Positions 15,791 to 22,476 of a stretch of DNA of 41,656 nt are shown piece after piece. The notes under the pieces are model-generated. The model was not told where the DNA came from. It saw only the letters and a program-made list of their open reading frames with translations, and made no database searches. The position numbers and the translations under genes were made by a program. Origin of the DNA: Youngiibacter fragilis 232.1 (GTDB lineage: Bacteria; Bacillota; Clostridia; Clostridiales; Clostridiaceae); contig NZ_AXUN02000005.1 in NCBI RefSeq assembly GCF_000495435.3, forward strand, positions 1-41,656, in the 5' to 3' direction. Numbering within the stretch: position 1 is the first letter of the stretch; every line of letters starts with the position of its first letter.

Positions 15791-15852
15791 TTAGCAATAC
15801 TTCATCATAGAGCTTGTTAAATTGCTAACTATCTTGAAATTCTCTTGCTAAT
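15791..15852. promoter_or_regulatory. Repeated TTAGCAAT sites between divergent genes
   Basis: TTAGCAAT (15791-15798), ATTGCTAA (15821-15828) and TTGCTAAT (15845-15852) recur within 62 bp between the dehydrogenase operon and the divergent lysR gene. The first two are perfect inverted repeats. They are candidate LysR binding sites. A minus-strand TATAAT at 15863-15868 would place them downstream of that start, so the promoter assignment is uncertain. Confidence 0.45.
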
Positions 15853-15966
15853 TTGTAAATTCATTATATGTTAATGTTTACAGCTAATCTAATACCAATA
15901 AACGCATTGTATTTATAGCCTGGAGGGAATATAGTTGAAGGAGGGTAGTTGAAGGGAGATGGTTGT

Positions 15967-16902
15967 ATGATTGACCAGAATTATGAGTATTTTTTGGCTA
16001 TTGCAGAGGAGAAGAGCATCTCCAAGGCTGCCGCAAGGCTATATATCTCACAGCCTTCGCTCACGAAGTATCTTAAGAAGCTGGAGGAGAATGTTGGCGC
16101 AACACTGTTCTCCCGTGAGTCACATCCGTTAAAGCTGACTCCGGCAGGGGAACTGTATATGGAGTACGTCAAGGATGTCATCAGAATAACCAAGAAGTTC
16201 GACCAGGATATCCTGTATATCTCCAGCACAATATCTGGAAAGGTTACTATAGGAATAACGCTGTGGAGGTCATCAATATTGATGCCTTTGATTTTTCCTG
16301 ATTTCATGAAAAAGTATCCGAATGTTACAATCGAGCTCAAGGAAGGCTCCCAGCAATACCTGCTTTCACTTCTGGAACAGGGTAAGGCTGATTTTTGCAT
16401 GATGCAGCTGCCAAATACACAAAGCAGCGTGACGTTCGAACACCTTGCCTATGAGCATATCCTTTTTGCTGTTAACAAAAGCAATCCAATACTTGAGAAT
16501 ATAGACTATGACCTTGATGGGGATGTGGCTGCACTTACACAGGATGAGTTTCTTCTTTTCAAGAGAGAGCCATTTGTGCTTATGAAGGAGGAAAACCAGC
16601 TTCGCCAGCTCACACAGAACCTATTGAACAAGTACGAAATAGTATCTTCACCCGTGCTTGAAACCTCAAATGTAGTCACTGCGCTTAATCTCGTCTCGTC
16701 AGGCTTGGGAGTCACATTTGTTCCGGAGGCGATATTGAAGTACAAGGAAAGGCCAGGGTCTCTTGTATTCTTCAAGGTTGATAATCCTCCGCTTGCCTGG
16801 GAGCTGGGAATTGCCCACAAGACCCGCTCGATCATGAGCAGGCAGGCGCAGCTAATGATAGACGCGATAAGGTCAGTATATTTACCTGGTAAAGACGGTT
16901 GA
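15967..16902 (+). CDS. LysR-family regulator of the tct operon
   Basis: A 311-residue LysR regulator with an N-terminal helix-turn-helix (YFLAIAEEKSISKAAARLYISQPSLTKYLKKLE) and an effector domain beginning near residue 90 with GKVTIGIT. The later SGLGVTFVPEAIL segment is typical. The ATG at 15967 follows GGGAG with nine bases; a TTG at 15949 with AAGGAGGG upstream is a real alternative. It is divergent from the dehydrogenase/RraA/tct operon, the classical arrangement for a LysR activator of the neighbouring catabolic genes. The inducer is probably a hydroxy- or keto-carboxylate, but this is not shown by the sequence. Confidence 0.88.
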   Translation: MIDQNYEYFLAIAEEKSISKAAARLYISQPSLTKYLKKLEENVGATLFSRESHPLKLTPAGELYMEYVKDVIRITKKFDQDILYISSTISGKVTIGITLWRSSILMPLIFPDFMKKYPNVTIELKEGSQQYLLSLLEQGKADFCMMQLPNTQSSVTFEHLAYEHILFAVNKSNPILENIDYDLDGDVAALTQDEFLLFKREPFVLMKEENQLRQLTQNLLNKYEIVSSPVLETSNVVTALNLVSSGLGVTFVPEAILKYKERPGSLVFFKVDNPPLAWELGIAHKTRSIMSRQAQLMIDAIRSVYLPGKDG

Positions 16903-16930
16903 TCCGATTCAGAAAAAAATGAACAGAAAA

Positions 16931-16973
16931 ACAGCCGAAACCTGAGTCAATTTTTGCCTTGGATTTCGGCTGT
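16931..16973. terminator. Terminator between lysR and antiporter genes
   Basis: ACAGCCGAAA (16931-16940) pairs perfectly with TTTCGGCTGT (16964-16973). On the minus strand the stem runs into TTTTTCTG, so it is a good terminator for the antiporter gene, and it may also end the convergent lysR transcript. Confidence 0.75.
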
Positions 16974-16996
16974 CTTAGTATCATGTAAGATTCGTA

Positions 16997-18193
16997 TCAG
17001 TTATTATGGTGTTCAGCGGATGGACTCAGGAACAACCTGTAGGTCCTGTCTATCCCTATCGCTCCAAGAGGTGCTGTAACCATAATTGCGAGGACTGCGA
17101 TTGAAAGTATTGCTCCTCCTGCCGGGACGCCCATTGCGAGAGGTATTGAGCCTATGGCTGCCTGGACAGTTGCTTTGGGAAGATAAGCCATGGCGCAGAA
17201 AAGCCTTTCCTTAAGCGTAAGTGGAGTGCCGGAAACACTGACGGCAACTCCTATCATACGGACAAATAGCGCCGAGAAGATAAGTATAAGTGCCTTTACT
17301 CCTGTACCGCCGAGTACTGTTATGTTTACAGCTGCACCGACAAGAACGAAGAGCAGGATCTCAGAACCTACCCAGATTTTGGAGAACTTACCCATTATCC
17401 TCTTTGCAAGCAGCTCATATGTCTTTAGTATGGTACCGCCAATTGCCATTACAGCAAGAAGTCCTGACAAAGGGAACCATGGCTTCATGAGTTCTTCCAA
17501 AGTAACCATCAGCATTGATACGCTCAGAATGATCAGGACCTTGATGGTATCCCTCATGTGGAACATCTTGAATATCCTTACGAGAATGTACCCTGCTATT
17601 ATTCCTGCTGCGATTCCTGCAATCACCGATACAGGAACCTTAATCAGGCTTGCCGCATCGAACCCTGTACCTCCATGCATTCCAAGGAATGCTGTAAAGA
17701 GGACAATGACATAGACATCATCGACAGATGCCCCCGCCATTATCATCTGAGGTATCTTCTTATCCCTTCCATATCCTGATTCCATCAGATGGAGCATCCT
17801 TGGCACCACTACTGCCGGAGACACTGCTGCAAGTACAGCACCGAGTATCGCCGCTTCAAGCCTCGTGATACCAAGGAGAGAAGGTGCCAGTAGAGTAACT
17901 GTCAAGAGCTCGAAGGTTGCAGGAACGAAGCATAACAGGAATGCAGGGCGCCCGACCTTCTTCAGGTCCTTAAGGTCAAGTGAGAGCCCTGCCCTTGCAA
18001 GTATCACTATGAGGGCAATCTGCCTTAATTCAGCCGATATGTCCAGGATTTCAGGGGAAATCTGATTCAGTCCGTAGGGGCCAAGGATTATTCCTGTAGC
18101 GATCATTCCCAGCATTCCAGGAAGTCCGAGCTTTCCGAGGATGCCGCTAAGGGTGAAGCCGATAAGTAATATAAGTGCGATTGATGTAAGCAT
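16997..18193 (-). CDS. CPA-family cation:proton antiporter under a fluoride riboswitch
   Basis: A 398-residue membrane protein with about 12 spans and no C-terminal RCK/TrkA domain. The ion-binding helix carries paired aspartates in AGASVDDVYVIVLF, the DD signature of electrogenic CPA2-type exchangers; the gene opens with the family's GFTLSGILGKLGLPGMLGMIATGIILGP. The ATG at 18193 follows AGGAGGG. The leader contains a fluoride riboswitch and an overlapping terminator, so expression should rise with fluoride. Na+/H+ antiporter genes are among the known, less common members of fluoride riboswitch regulons. Whether this protein moves Na+, K+ or fluoride itself is not decided by the sequence. 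Confidence 0.82.
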   Translation of the reverse strand: MLTSIALILLIGFTLSGILGKLGLPGMLGMIATGIILGPYGLNQISPEILDISAELRQIALIVILARAGLSLDLKDLKKVGRPAFLLCFVPATFELLTVTLLAPSLLGITRLEAAILGAVLAAVSPAVVVPRMLHLMESGYGRDKKIPQMIMAGASVDDVYVIVLFTAFLGMHGGTGFDAASLIKVPVSVIAGIAAGIIAGYILVRIFKMFHMRDTIKVLIILSVSMLMVTLEELMKPWFPLSGLLAVMAIGGTILKTYELLAKRIMGKFSKIWVGSEILLFVLVGAAVNITVLGGTGVKALILIFSALFVRMIGVAVSVSGTPLTLKERLFCAMAYLPKATVQAAIGSIPLAMGVPAGGAILSIAVLAIMVTAPLGAIGIDRTYRLFLSPSAEHHNN

Positions 18194-18210
18194 AGTGCCC
18201 TCCTTCAAAT

Positions 18211-18255
18211 AAAAAAGCCGATGGTTCTGGATCAGAGATCGCAGAAGTCATCAGC
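18211..18255 (-). terminator. Terminator of the riboswitch expression platform
   Basis: On the minus strand GCTGATG-ac-TTCTG (18255-18242) pairs with CAGAA-c-CATCGGC (18229-18217), followed by six T at 18216-18211. Its 5' arm is the same sequence that forms the 3' part of the fluoride aptamer, so ligand binding and terminator formation should exclude each other, making an ON switch. Confidence 0.8.
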
Positions 18256-18300
18256 ATAAAATGCGGTTCTGGCAAAGCCAAGGGAGACGTTCATTCCCAT
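18241..18300 (-). promoter_or_regulatory. Fluoride (crcB-type) riboswitch aptamer
   Basis: Read on the minus strand, the element begins GGGAATGAACGTCTCCC (18298-18282): a 4-bp stem whose loop starts ATG as in known aptamers. It ends AACCGCATTTTATGC then TGATGACTTCTGC (18268-18241), close to the conserved AACCGC...GCTGATGACTCCTGC of fluoride riboswitches. The loop GAA(C)GT can form the expected pseudoknot with ACTTC, with one bulged C. Between the two parts sits an extra small hairpin, TGGC-TTT-GCCA. A promoter with a predicted start at about 18300 lies immediately upstream, and a terminator overlaps the 3' end. Confidence 0.82.
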
Positions 18301-18306
18301 GTAGAA

Positions 18307-18336
18307 ATATTAGCATGGCAGCAGGTATGCTTGCAA
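18307..18336 (-). promoter_or_regulatory. Candidate promoter of the riboswitch RNA
   Basis: Minus-strand TTGCAA (18336-18331), an 18-bp spacer and TAATAT (18312-18307) would start the RNA near 18300, exactly at the aptamer. Both boxes are imperfect. Confidence 0.45.
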
Positions 18337-18374
18337 CGTTAATTTTAGTGGCCTGTTCGTTAATTTTTGGAAAA

Positions 18375-18399
18375 CAATATGGTATTCAATACCATATTG
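18375..18399. promoter_or_regulatory. Palindromic operator before the chromate-type transporter
   Basis: CAATATGGTAT (18375-18385), centre TCA and ATACCATATTG (18389-18399) form perfect 11-bp arms. A TATAAT at 18413-18418 lies 13 bases downstream, so a bound repressor would cover the -35 region. No regulator gene adjoins, so the binding protein is unknown. Confidence 0.6.
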
Positions 18400-18456
18400 G
18401 ACATGGTCTATGTATAATGGAAAGAACAGTAAATGTTGCAGGATTTGGAGGTAATC

Positions 18457-19638
18457 ATGGAAAACAATATCAATGAGATGAGATACAGGGATCTTCCCCC
18501 TGATGAGAAAAGGGAGAGACTGAAAGAAATATTCAAGGTGTTCATTAAGCTTGGTGTAACTGCATTCGGAGGACCGGCGGCTCACACTGCAATGATGGAT
18601 GAGGAAGTGGTGAAGAAGAGGAAGTGGCTGTCACGCGAGAAATTCATGGACCTCATTGGAGCCACGAATCTTATACCGGGACCTAACTCCACTGAACTCG
18701 CGATTCATCTTGGTTTTGACAGGGGAGGACTTGCAGGGCTTTTCATAGCGGGCATATCCTTCATACTTCCAGCCATGGTTATTGTACTCTTTTTCGCCTG
18801 GATGTATGTGTCATTCGGTTCTCTTCCTGAGCTTACCGGAGCACTGTATGGTATCAAGGCGGTAATCATGGCAATAATACTCCAGGCCCTTTACAGGCTT
18901 GGCAAGTCAGTCATAAAGGGCTGGCTCGCTGCTGCCTTCGCGGTCGTGGTTGTTGGACTTTCACTTTACGGGGTGAAGGAGATTCCTCTCCTTCTGATGG
19001 CCGGTATCGCAATGCTTGTCATAAGAAACAGCGGCCTCGTGAAGGGTAAGCTGTTCTCACTGTGGTACATGCCGCTGGCGAGCATCACAGCTGCAATTCC
19101 AAAGCCACAGGGAAATATGGAGGTGTCCGGTATATTCCTCACCTTCCTTAAGATAGGCTCGGTCCTTTATGGAAGCGGATATGTGCTTATCGCATTCCTG
19201 AGGTCTGAGTTCGTTGACAATTTTGGAGTGATAACCAGCCAGCAGCTGCTTGACGCGGTTGCTGTAGGACAGTTCACTCCAGGCCCGGTGTTTACCACGG
19301 CAACATTCGTCGGCTACCTTATCCAGGGTATCCCAGGCGCCATAGCCGGCACAATAGGTATATTCCTGCCTTCGTTCCTTCTTGTATGGCTGCTGAACCC
19401 TGTGATACCGAAGCTCAGGTCATCTAAGGTATTTTCTGCCATCCTTGACGGGGTGAACATAGCTTCTATGGGCCTGATGGCTTCAGTTACTATTAAGCTT
19501 GGAATGGAATCAATAGTGGATCCGCTGACGATAGTACTTTTTGCAGCGTCATTTGCGGTGCTCATGAAGACAAAGCTTAATTCAGCATGGCTGATACTGG
19601 CAGGCGGCCTTATTGGTTATGCGGCGCAGTTGATATAG
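18457..19638 (+). CDS. chrA: Chromate transporter family (CHR), two-domain form
   Basis: A 393-residue membrane protein with two homologous CHR halves. The first opens TAFGGPAAHTAMMDEEVV and continues IGATNLIPGPNSTELAIHLG. The second carries GSGYVLIAFLRSEF and AVAVGQFTPGPVFTTATFVGYL. The repeated P-G-P signature is diagnostic of the long ChrA type. Characterised members export chromate, but many anaerobes carry homologues of uncertain substrate. The ATG at 18457 is set by GGAGG; a frame opening at 18433 is longer but lacks a ribosome binding site. The stop overlaps the Shine-Dalgarno of the next gene, suggesting coupled translation. Confidence 0.87.
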   Translation: MENNINEMRYRDLPPDEKRERLKEIFKVFIKLGVTAFGGPAAHTAMMDEEVVKKRKWLSREKFMDLIGATNLIPGPNSTELAIHLGFDRGGLAGLFIAGISFILPAMVIVLFFAWMYVSFGSLPELTGALYGIKAVIMAIILQALYRLGKSVIKGWLAAAFAVVVVGLSLYGVKEIPLLLMAGIAMLVIRNSGLVKGKLFSLWYMPLASITAAIPKPQGNMEVSGIFLTFLKIGSVLYGSGYVLIAFLRSEFVDNFGVITSQQLLDAVAVGQFTPGPVFTTATFVGYLIQGIPGAIAGTIGIFLPSFLLVWLLNPVIPKLRSSKVFSAILDGVNIASMGLMASVTIKLGMESIVDPLTIVLFAASFAVLMKTKLNSAWLILAGGLIGYAAQLI

Positions 19639-19647
19639 GAGATAATG

Positions 19648-20349
19648 ATGGAACTTTTTGAAGTCATGGAATACCTTAAGTCAAAGGGGAATGATGCCAC
19701 GAAGAAGATATATATTTCCCATGGGGCGAAGGAGCCATTGTTTGGAGTCAAGACAGGAGACCTGAAGGAAATCGTCAGGAAGGTAAATAAGGACCATGAG
19801 CTTGCACTCGAGCTATATGGTTCGGGCAATTCGGACGCCATGTACCTGGCCGGGCAGATAGCTGATGCTTCGAGGATGGATATGGAGACCCTGGATATTT
19901 GGGTTGGAAAGGCATACTGGAACATGCTGTCAGAAAGGTGTGTTTCACTGGTTGCGGCAAAGTCACCATTTGGCCTTGAGGCTGCAAGGAAGTGGATAGT
20001 AAGCGATGACGAGATGACTGCCTGTGCAGGGTACGGGACGCTATCCACAATGTTCTCCTTTATGCCTGACGATGCCTTTGACCTTGATGAGATAAGGAGA
20101 ATTGTGGATGACGCGGCTGGAAGGATTCAAAATGAAGGGGTGCATCTGCAGAATGCCATGAAGAACTTCCTAATCCTGACCGGACTTTACATCGCTCCGC
20201 TCTATGATTACGTGCTGACAGCAAGTGAAAATATCGGAAGGATCAAGCCGGCGATACCGGAAAATAACTGCAACATCCAGACCGTGACGGATTATCTGGT
20301 AAGATACAGAGACAGGGTTGGAAAGAAGAACAAAAGCATGAAAAAATGA
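19648..20349 (+). CDS. AlkD-like DNA alkylation repair protein
   Basis: A 233-residue protein built of alpha-helical HEAT-like repeats. The segment HGAKEPLFGVKTGDLKEIVRKV and the later LYGSGNSDAMYLAGQIAD match the DNA alkylation repair family (COG4912). Relatives excise bulky or cationic alkylated bases such as 3- and 7-methylpurines. The tail is lysine-rich. Two adjacent ATGs occur (19645 and 19648); the second has the better distance from GGAG at 19638-19641. It forms a unit with the chromate-type transporter, and chromate is genotoxic, which makes a shared stress role conceivable but unproven. Confidence 0.8.
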   Translation: MELFEVMEYLKSKGNDATKKIYISHGAKEPLFGVKTGDLKEIVRKVNKDHELALELYGSGNSDAMYLAGQIADASRMDMETLDIWVGKAYWNMLSERCVSLVAAKSPFGLEAARKWIVSDDEMTACAGYGTLSTMFSFMPDDAFDLDEIRRIVDDAAGRIQNEGVHLQNAMKNFLILTGLYIAPLYDYVLTASENIGRIKPAIPENNCNIQTVTDYLVRYRDRVGKKNKSMKK

Positions 20350-20350
20350 A

Positions 20351-20380
20351 AGGAGCCCATGGCATGTGCCATGGGCTCCT
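20351..20380. terminator. Bidirectional terminator between convergent genes
   Basis: AGGAGCCCATGGCA and TGCCATGGGCTCCT form a perfect 14-bp stem with only TG between them, so the real loop opens the innermost pairs. On the minus strand TTCATTTTTT follows, giving a strong terminator for the PfoR-like gene. Confidence 0.85.
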
Positions 20381-20385
20381 GTAAA

Positions 20386-21417
20386 TTATCCAAGCTTCAT
20401 GTCTCCGAACTTGATATGTCCCTTCTTCCTCATGATCTCGGAAAATATGAGTGTAAGAACCGCCGGCAGTATGAAATGCATGAGGGCTATAAGCAGGAGG
20501 GTCCTTGAACTTGACCCCATTGCGTCGATTGTTGCGAACTGCCCGACGAGTCCTGAGGTCCCCATTCCAGCACCTAGCTTCGTACCCTCCATCCTGAAGA
20601 CGTAGCTTGCCACCGGTCCGAGTATTGCGGCTGACAGGGTAGGGGGTATCCATATCTTGGGATTCCTTATGATGTTCGGGATCTGCAGCATAGAAGTGCC
20701 CAGCCCCTGGGATATTAGGCCGCCAAATCCGTTCTCCCTGAATGAAGCTACAGCGAATCCCACCATCTGGCAGGCACAGCCTACTGTGCTTGCTCCTGCA
20801 GCAATGCCTGAAAGGCCCAGGGAAACCGCAAGTGCTGCTGAGCTGATTGGCAGTGTAAGGACTATTCCCATTATGGTCGATACCAGTATTCCCATCGGTA
20901 TGGGCTGGAGCTCCGTAGCAAGGTTCACGAGGTTGCCTACAAATGTCATGAATGATGCGATGTAGGGTGCTATGTAGTTTCCTATCAGTCCGCCGGCAAC
21001 TATGACTGACAAAGGTACAAGGACTATGTCAACATTTGTCTTTCCTGCAATCCTCTTCGACAGCTCCGCTCCGGCAAGGGCGGCAACGAATGCACCCACA
21101 GGCTCCCCGATCCTGATAAGGGCTGCGCCATCTACGAACCGCACGGTTCCTGCACCTATGGCACCTGTAACAGCTGAGGCGAAGATCCCAAGAGGAGGCG
21201 CTCCAACGCTGTAGGCAACTGCCACACCTATTGCCGGACCCATCAGGTCCTGTGCGATGGTACCGAAGTTTACCATGAAGGGTATCCCAAGTATCTTTCC
21301 GATCTGGGAGACTATGAGTCCTATGAGAAGTGATGAAAAGAGCCCGAGGGCCATTCCATTGAGTACCTTGACCAGGTATCCCCTGATATCAGGAACCCTG
21401 CTTGTCTTCTTAGCCAT
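20386..21417 (-). CDS. PfoR-like PTS EIIC-type membrane protein
   Basis: A 343-residue membrane protein with about ten spans and many glycines. Segments such as LMGPAIGVAVAYSVGAPPLGIFASAVTGAIGAG and CACQMVGFAVASFRENGFGG match the PTS_EIIC_2 / COG3641 group, named after Clostridium perfringens PfoR. No EIIA or EIIB domain or gene lies nearby, so it is probably not a complete sugar PTS, and the substrate is unknown. A regulatory role was suggested for PfoR, but most members are uncharacterised. AAAGGAGG precedes the ATG. Its leader has a long hairpin with a T run, suggesting attenuation. Confidence 0.72.
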   Translation of the reverse strand: MAKKTSRVPDIRGYLVKVLNGMALGLFSSLLIGLIVSQIGKILGIPFMVNFGTIAQDLMGPAIGVAVAYSVGAPPLGIFASAVTGAIGAGTVRFVDGAALIRIGEPVGAFVAALAGAELSKRIAGKTNVDIVLVPLSVIVAGGLIGNYIAPYIASFMTFVGNLVNLATELQPIPMGILVSTIMGIVLTLPISSAALAVSLGLSGIAAGASTVGCACQMVGFAVASFRENGFGGLISQGLGTSMLQIPNIIRNPKIWIPPTLSAAILGPVASYVFRMEGTKLGAGMGTSGLVGQFATIDAMGSSSRTLLLIALMHFILPAVLTLIFSEIMRKKGHIKFGDMKLG

Positions 21418-21512
21418 GAGATCCTCCTTTTGCCCTTTGGGCGAGTGATTCCCTATGGGTTAAGGATATTTTATTTTAATGCCAATATCAATGGTCATTT
21501 GATCTTCCCCAT

Positions 21513-21584
21513 AAAAACAGCTGAGATGAATTCTTTATGCTTATCATAACCACATCGGTCCTGATAGTAGGAATTCATCCCAGC
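21513..21584 (-). terminator. Leader hairpin/attenuator of the PfoR-like gene
   Basis: On the minus strand GCTGGGATGAATTC (21584-21571) pairs with GAATTCATCTCAGC (21533-21520) over 14 bp with one wobble, enclosing about 37 bases. It is followed by TGTTTTTAT, about 95 bases before the start codon. The position between promoter and gene and the large enclosed loop suggest an attenuator or riboregulator. No known riboswitch class was recognised. Confidence 0.5.
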
Positions 21585-21599
21585 CTTGGTATGGTGTTT

Positions 21600-21621
21600 A
21601 GTGTACTAATCAATGTACACT
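21600..21621. promoter_or_regulatory. Inverted repeat upstream of the PfoR-like gene
   Basis: AGTGTAC (21600-21606) and GTACACT (21615-21621) are perfect 7-bp arms around TAATCAAT. The element lies just upstream of the leader hairpin and could be an operator, or a small hairpin if transcribed. Confidence 0.4.
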
Positions 21622-22347
21622 CCTTTCTTTTCGGTTACCTCTGTTGCAGACTCTGAGCGTTCAACACCTATGGCAACTTGTGCCTTTTGTTATCTCAGGA
21701 TATGCAGTTTTGGTTAACCATTGAAGATGTCCTGCTACAGTATCTTGAATCTTCTGTGCATTTGCAACATATCTGCTTTTTCAAGGCCTATATGTCTAAC
21801 ACGTGCGGTTTGGGTTTTGGTCTTTGATGGTTTTGGTCATCTTGTCTTGATGGTTAAATGTCACTTTCTCGATGGTTTTTGGTCATCTTGTAATAGTGGT
21901 TTAGTCATCTTGGTTTGATGGTCTTGATCATCTTGGTAGTTGGTTTGTCTTGGTTTGGTTTACCGCAGGTTTTTCAATGCCAGCCATTTTCAAAATGTTC
22001 TATTCTCGAATTGTATTAGAACTTCTTCTTGTATGTATTATATGATATGGGGGTTTTTTGGGCAAATGATGAATTAACTGAAAAATCTGATAACGCGCAC
22101 GTGGGTATCTGATGCTTCCTCAAACTTGCCCATACTCGTTAATGCTCCGTTTTTCGTTGTGGACTTTTTTATCAATCATATATATTTATAGGTTTACCAG
22201 GTACGCTTTTGGTCGAATATGAGGTATATGTTGTGCTGTAAAATGAGTACAGCTATATAATATGTGGATGATTTTGTGGGATTTGTTTATCTTATTAAAC
22301 AGTTATTGTGTCAGGTTTTTGTTCGGGATCGGTTTTACTTTAGCCAA
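21622..22347. other. Gene-free region, about 1 kb with flanks
   Basis: Between the PfoR-like gene and the acetate-uptake gene I see no credible coding frame on either strand; the longest frames lack ribosome binding sites and have low-complexity translations. The stretch is T/G-rich on the plus strand and holds a degenerate repeat array (21826-21940), a long-range inverted repeat TGGGCAA (22059-22065) / TTGCCCA (22126-22132) enclosing a direct repeat ATCTGAT, and a small dyad GCTGTA/TACAGC (22235-22253). It could be decayed coding DNA or contain an unannotated RNA. Confidence 0.5.
21826..21940. repeat. Degenerate tandem repeat, 21-25-nt units
   Basis: Five imperfect units follow the pattern GATGGTTTTGGTCATCTTG plus 2-6 bases, starting at 21826, 21849, 21871, 21896 and 21917. 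Several units contain GATG...CATC, so each could fold into a mini-hairpin. The units are not identical and have no unique spacers, so this is not a CRISPR array. Function is unknown. Confidence 0.6.
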
Positions 22348-22383
22348 TTCAGCCATATGACATAATTTTCATGTTTGGCTGAA
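22348..22383. promoter_or_regulatory. Inverted repeat upstream of the acetate-uptake gene
   Basis: TTCAGCCA (22348-22355) and TGGCTGAA (22376-22383) are perfect 8-bp arms 20 bp apart, ending seven bases before the -35 box. The position suits an activator or repressor. Confidence 0.45.
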
Positions 22384-22389
22384 AGTCTA

Positions 22390-22418
22390 TTGACACCTGA
22401 CATGTTAAAAAATATACT
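22390..22418 (+). promoter_or_regulatory. Strong promoter of the acetate-uptake gene
   Basis: TTGACA (22390-22395), a 17-bp spacer and TATACT (22413-22418) make a near-consensus sigma-A promoter. The RNA would start near 22425 and open with a hairpin, TGCGGTC (22425-22431) with GACCGCA (22442-22448), which may stabilise its 5' end. Confidence 0.75.
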
Positions 22419-22476
22419 AGTAGTTGCGGTCAAAATCATTGGACCGCAGCGCAATAATAGTATATTCGGAGGATTT

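Noticed and set aside
21721-21918. A 65-codon frame in the gene-free region
   Set aside because: No ribosome binding site, and it reads through the degenerate repeats with a low-complexity product.
21826-21940. Possible CRISPR array
   Set aside because: Units are imperfect, contiguous and of variable length, with no unique spacers and no cas genes nearby.
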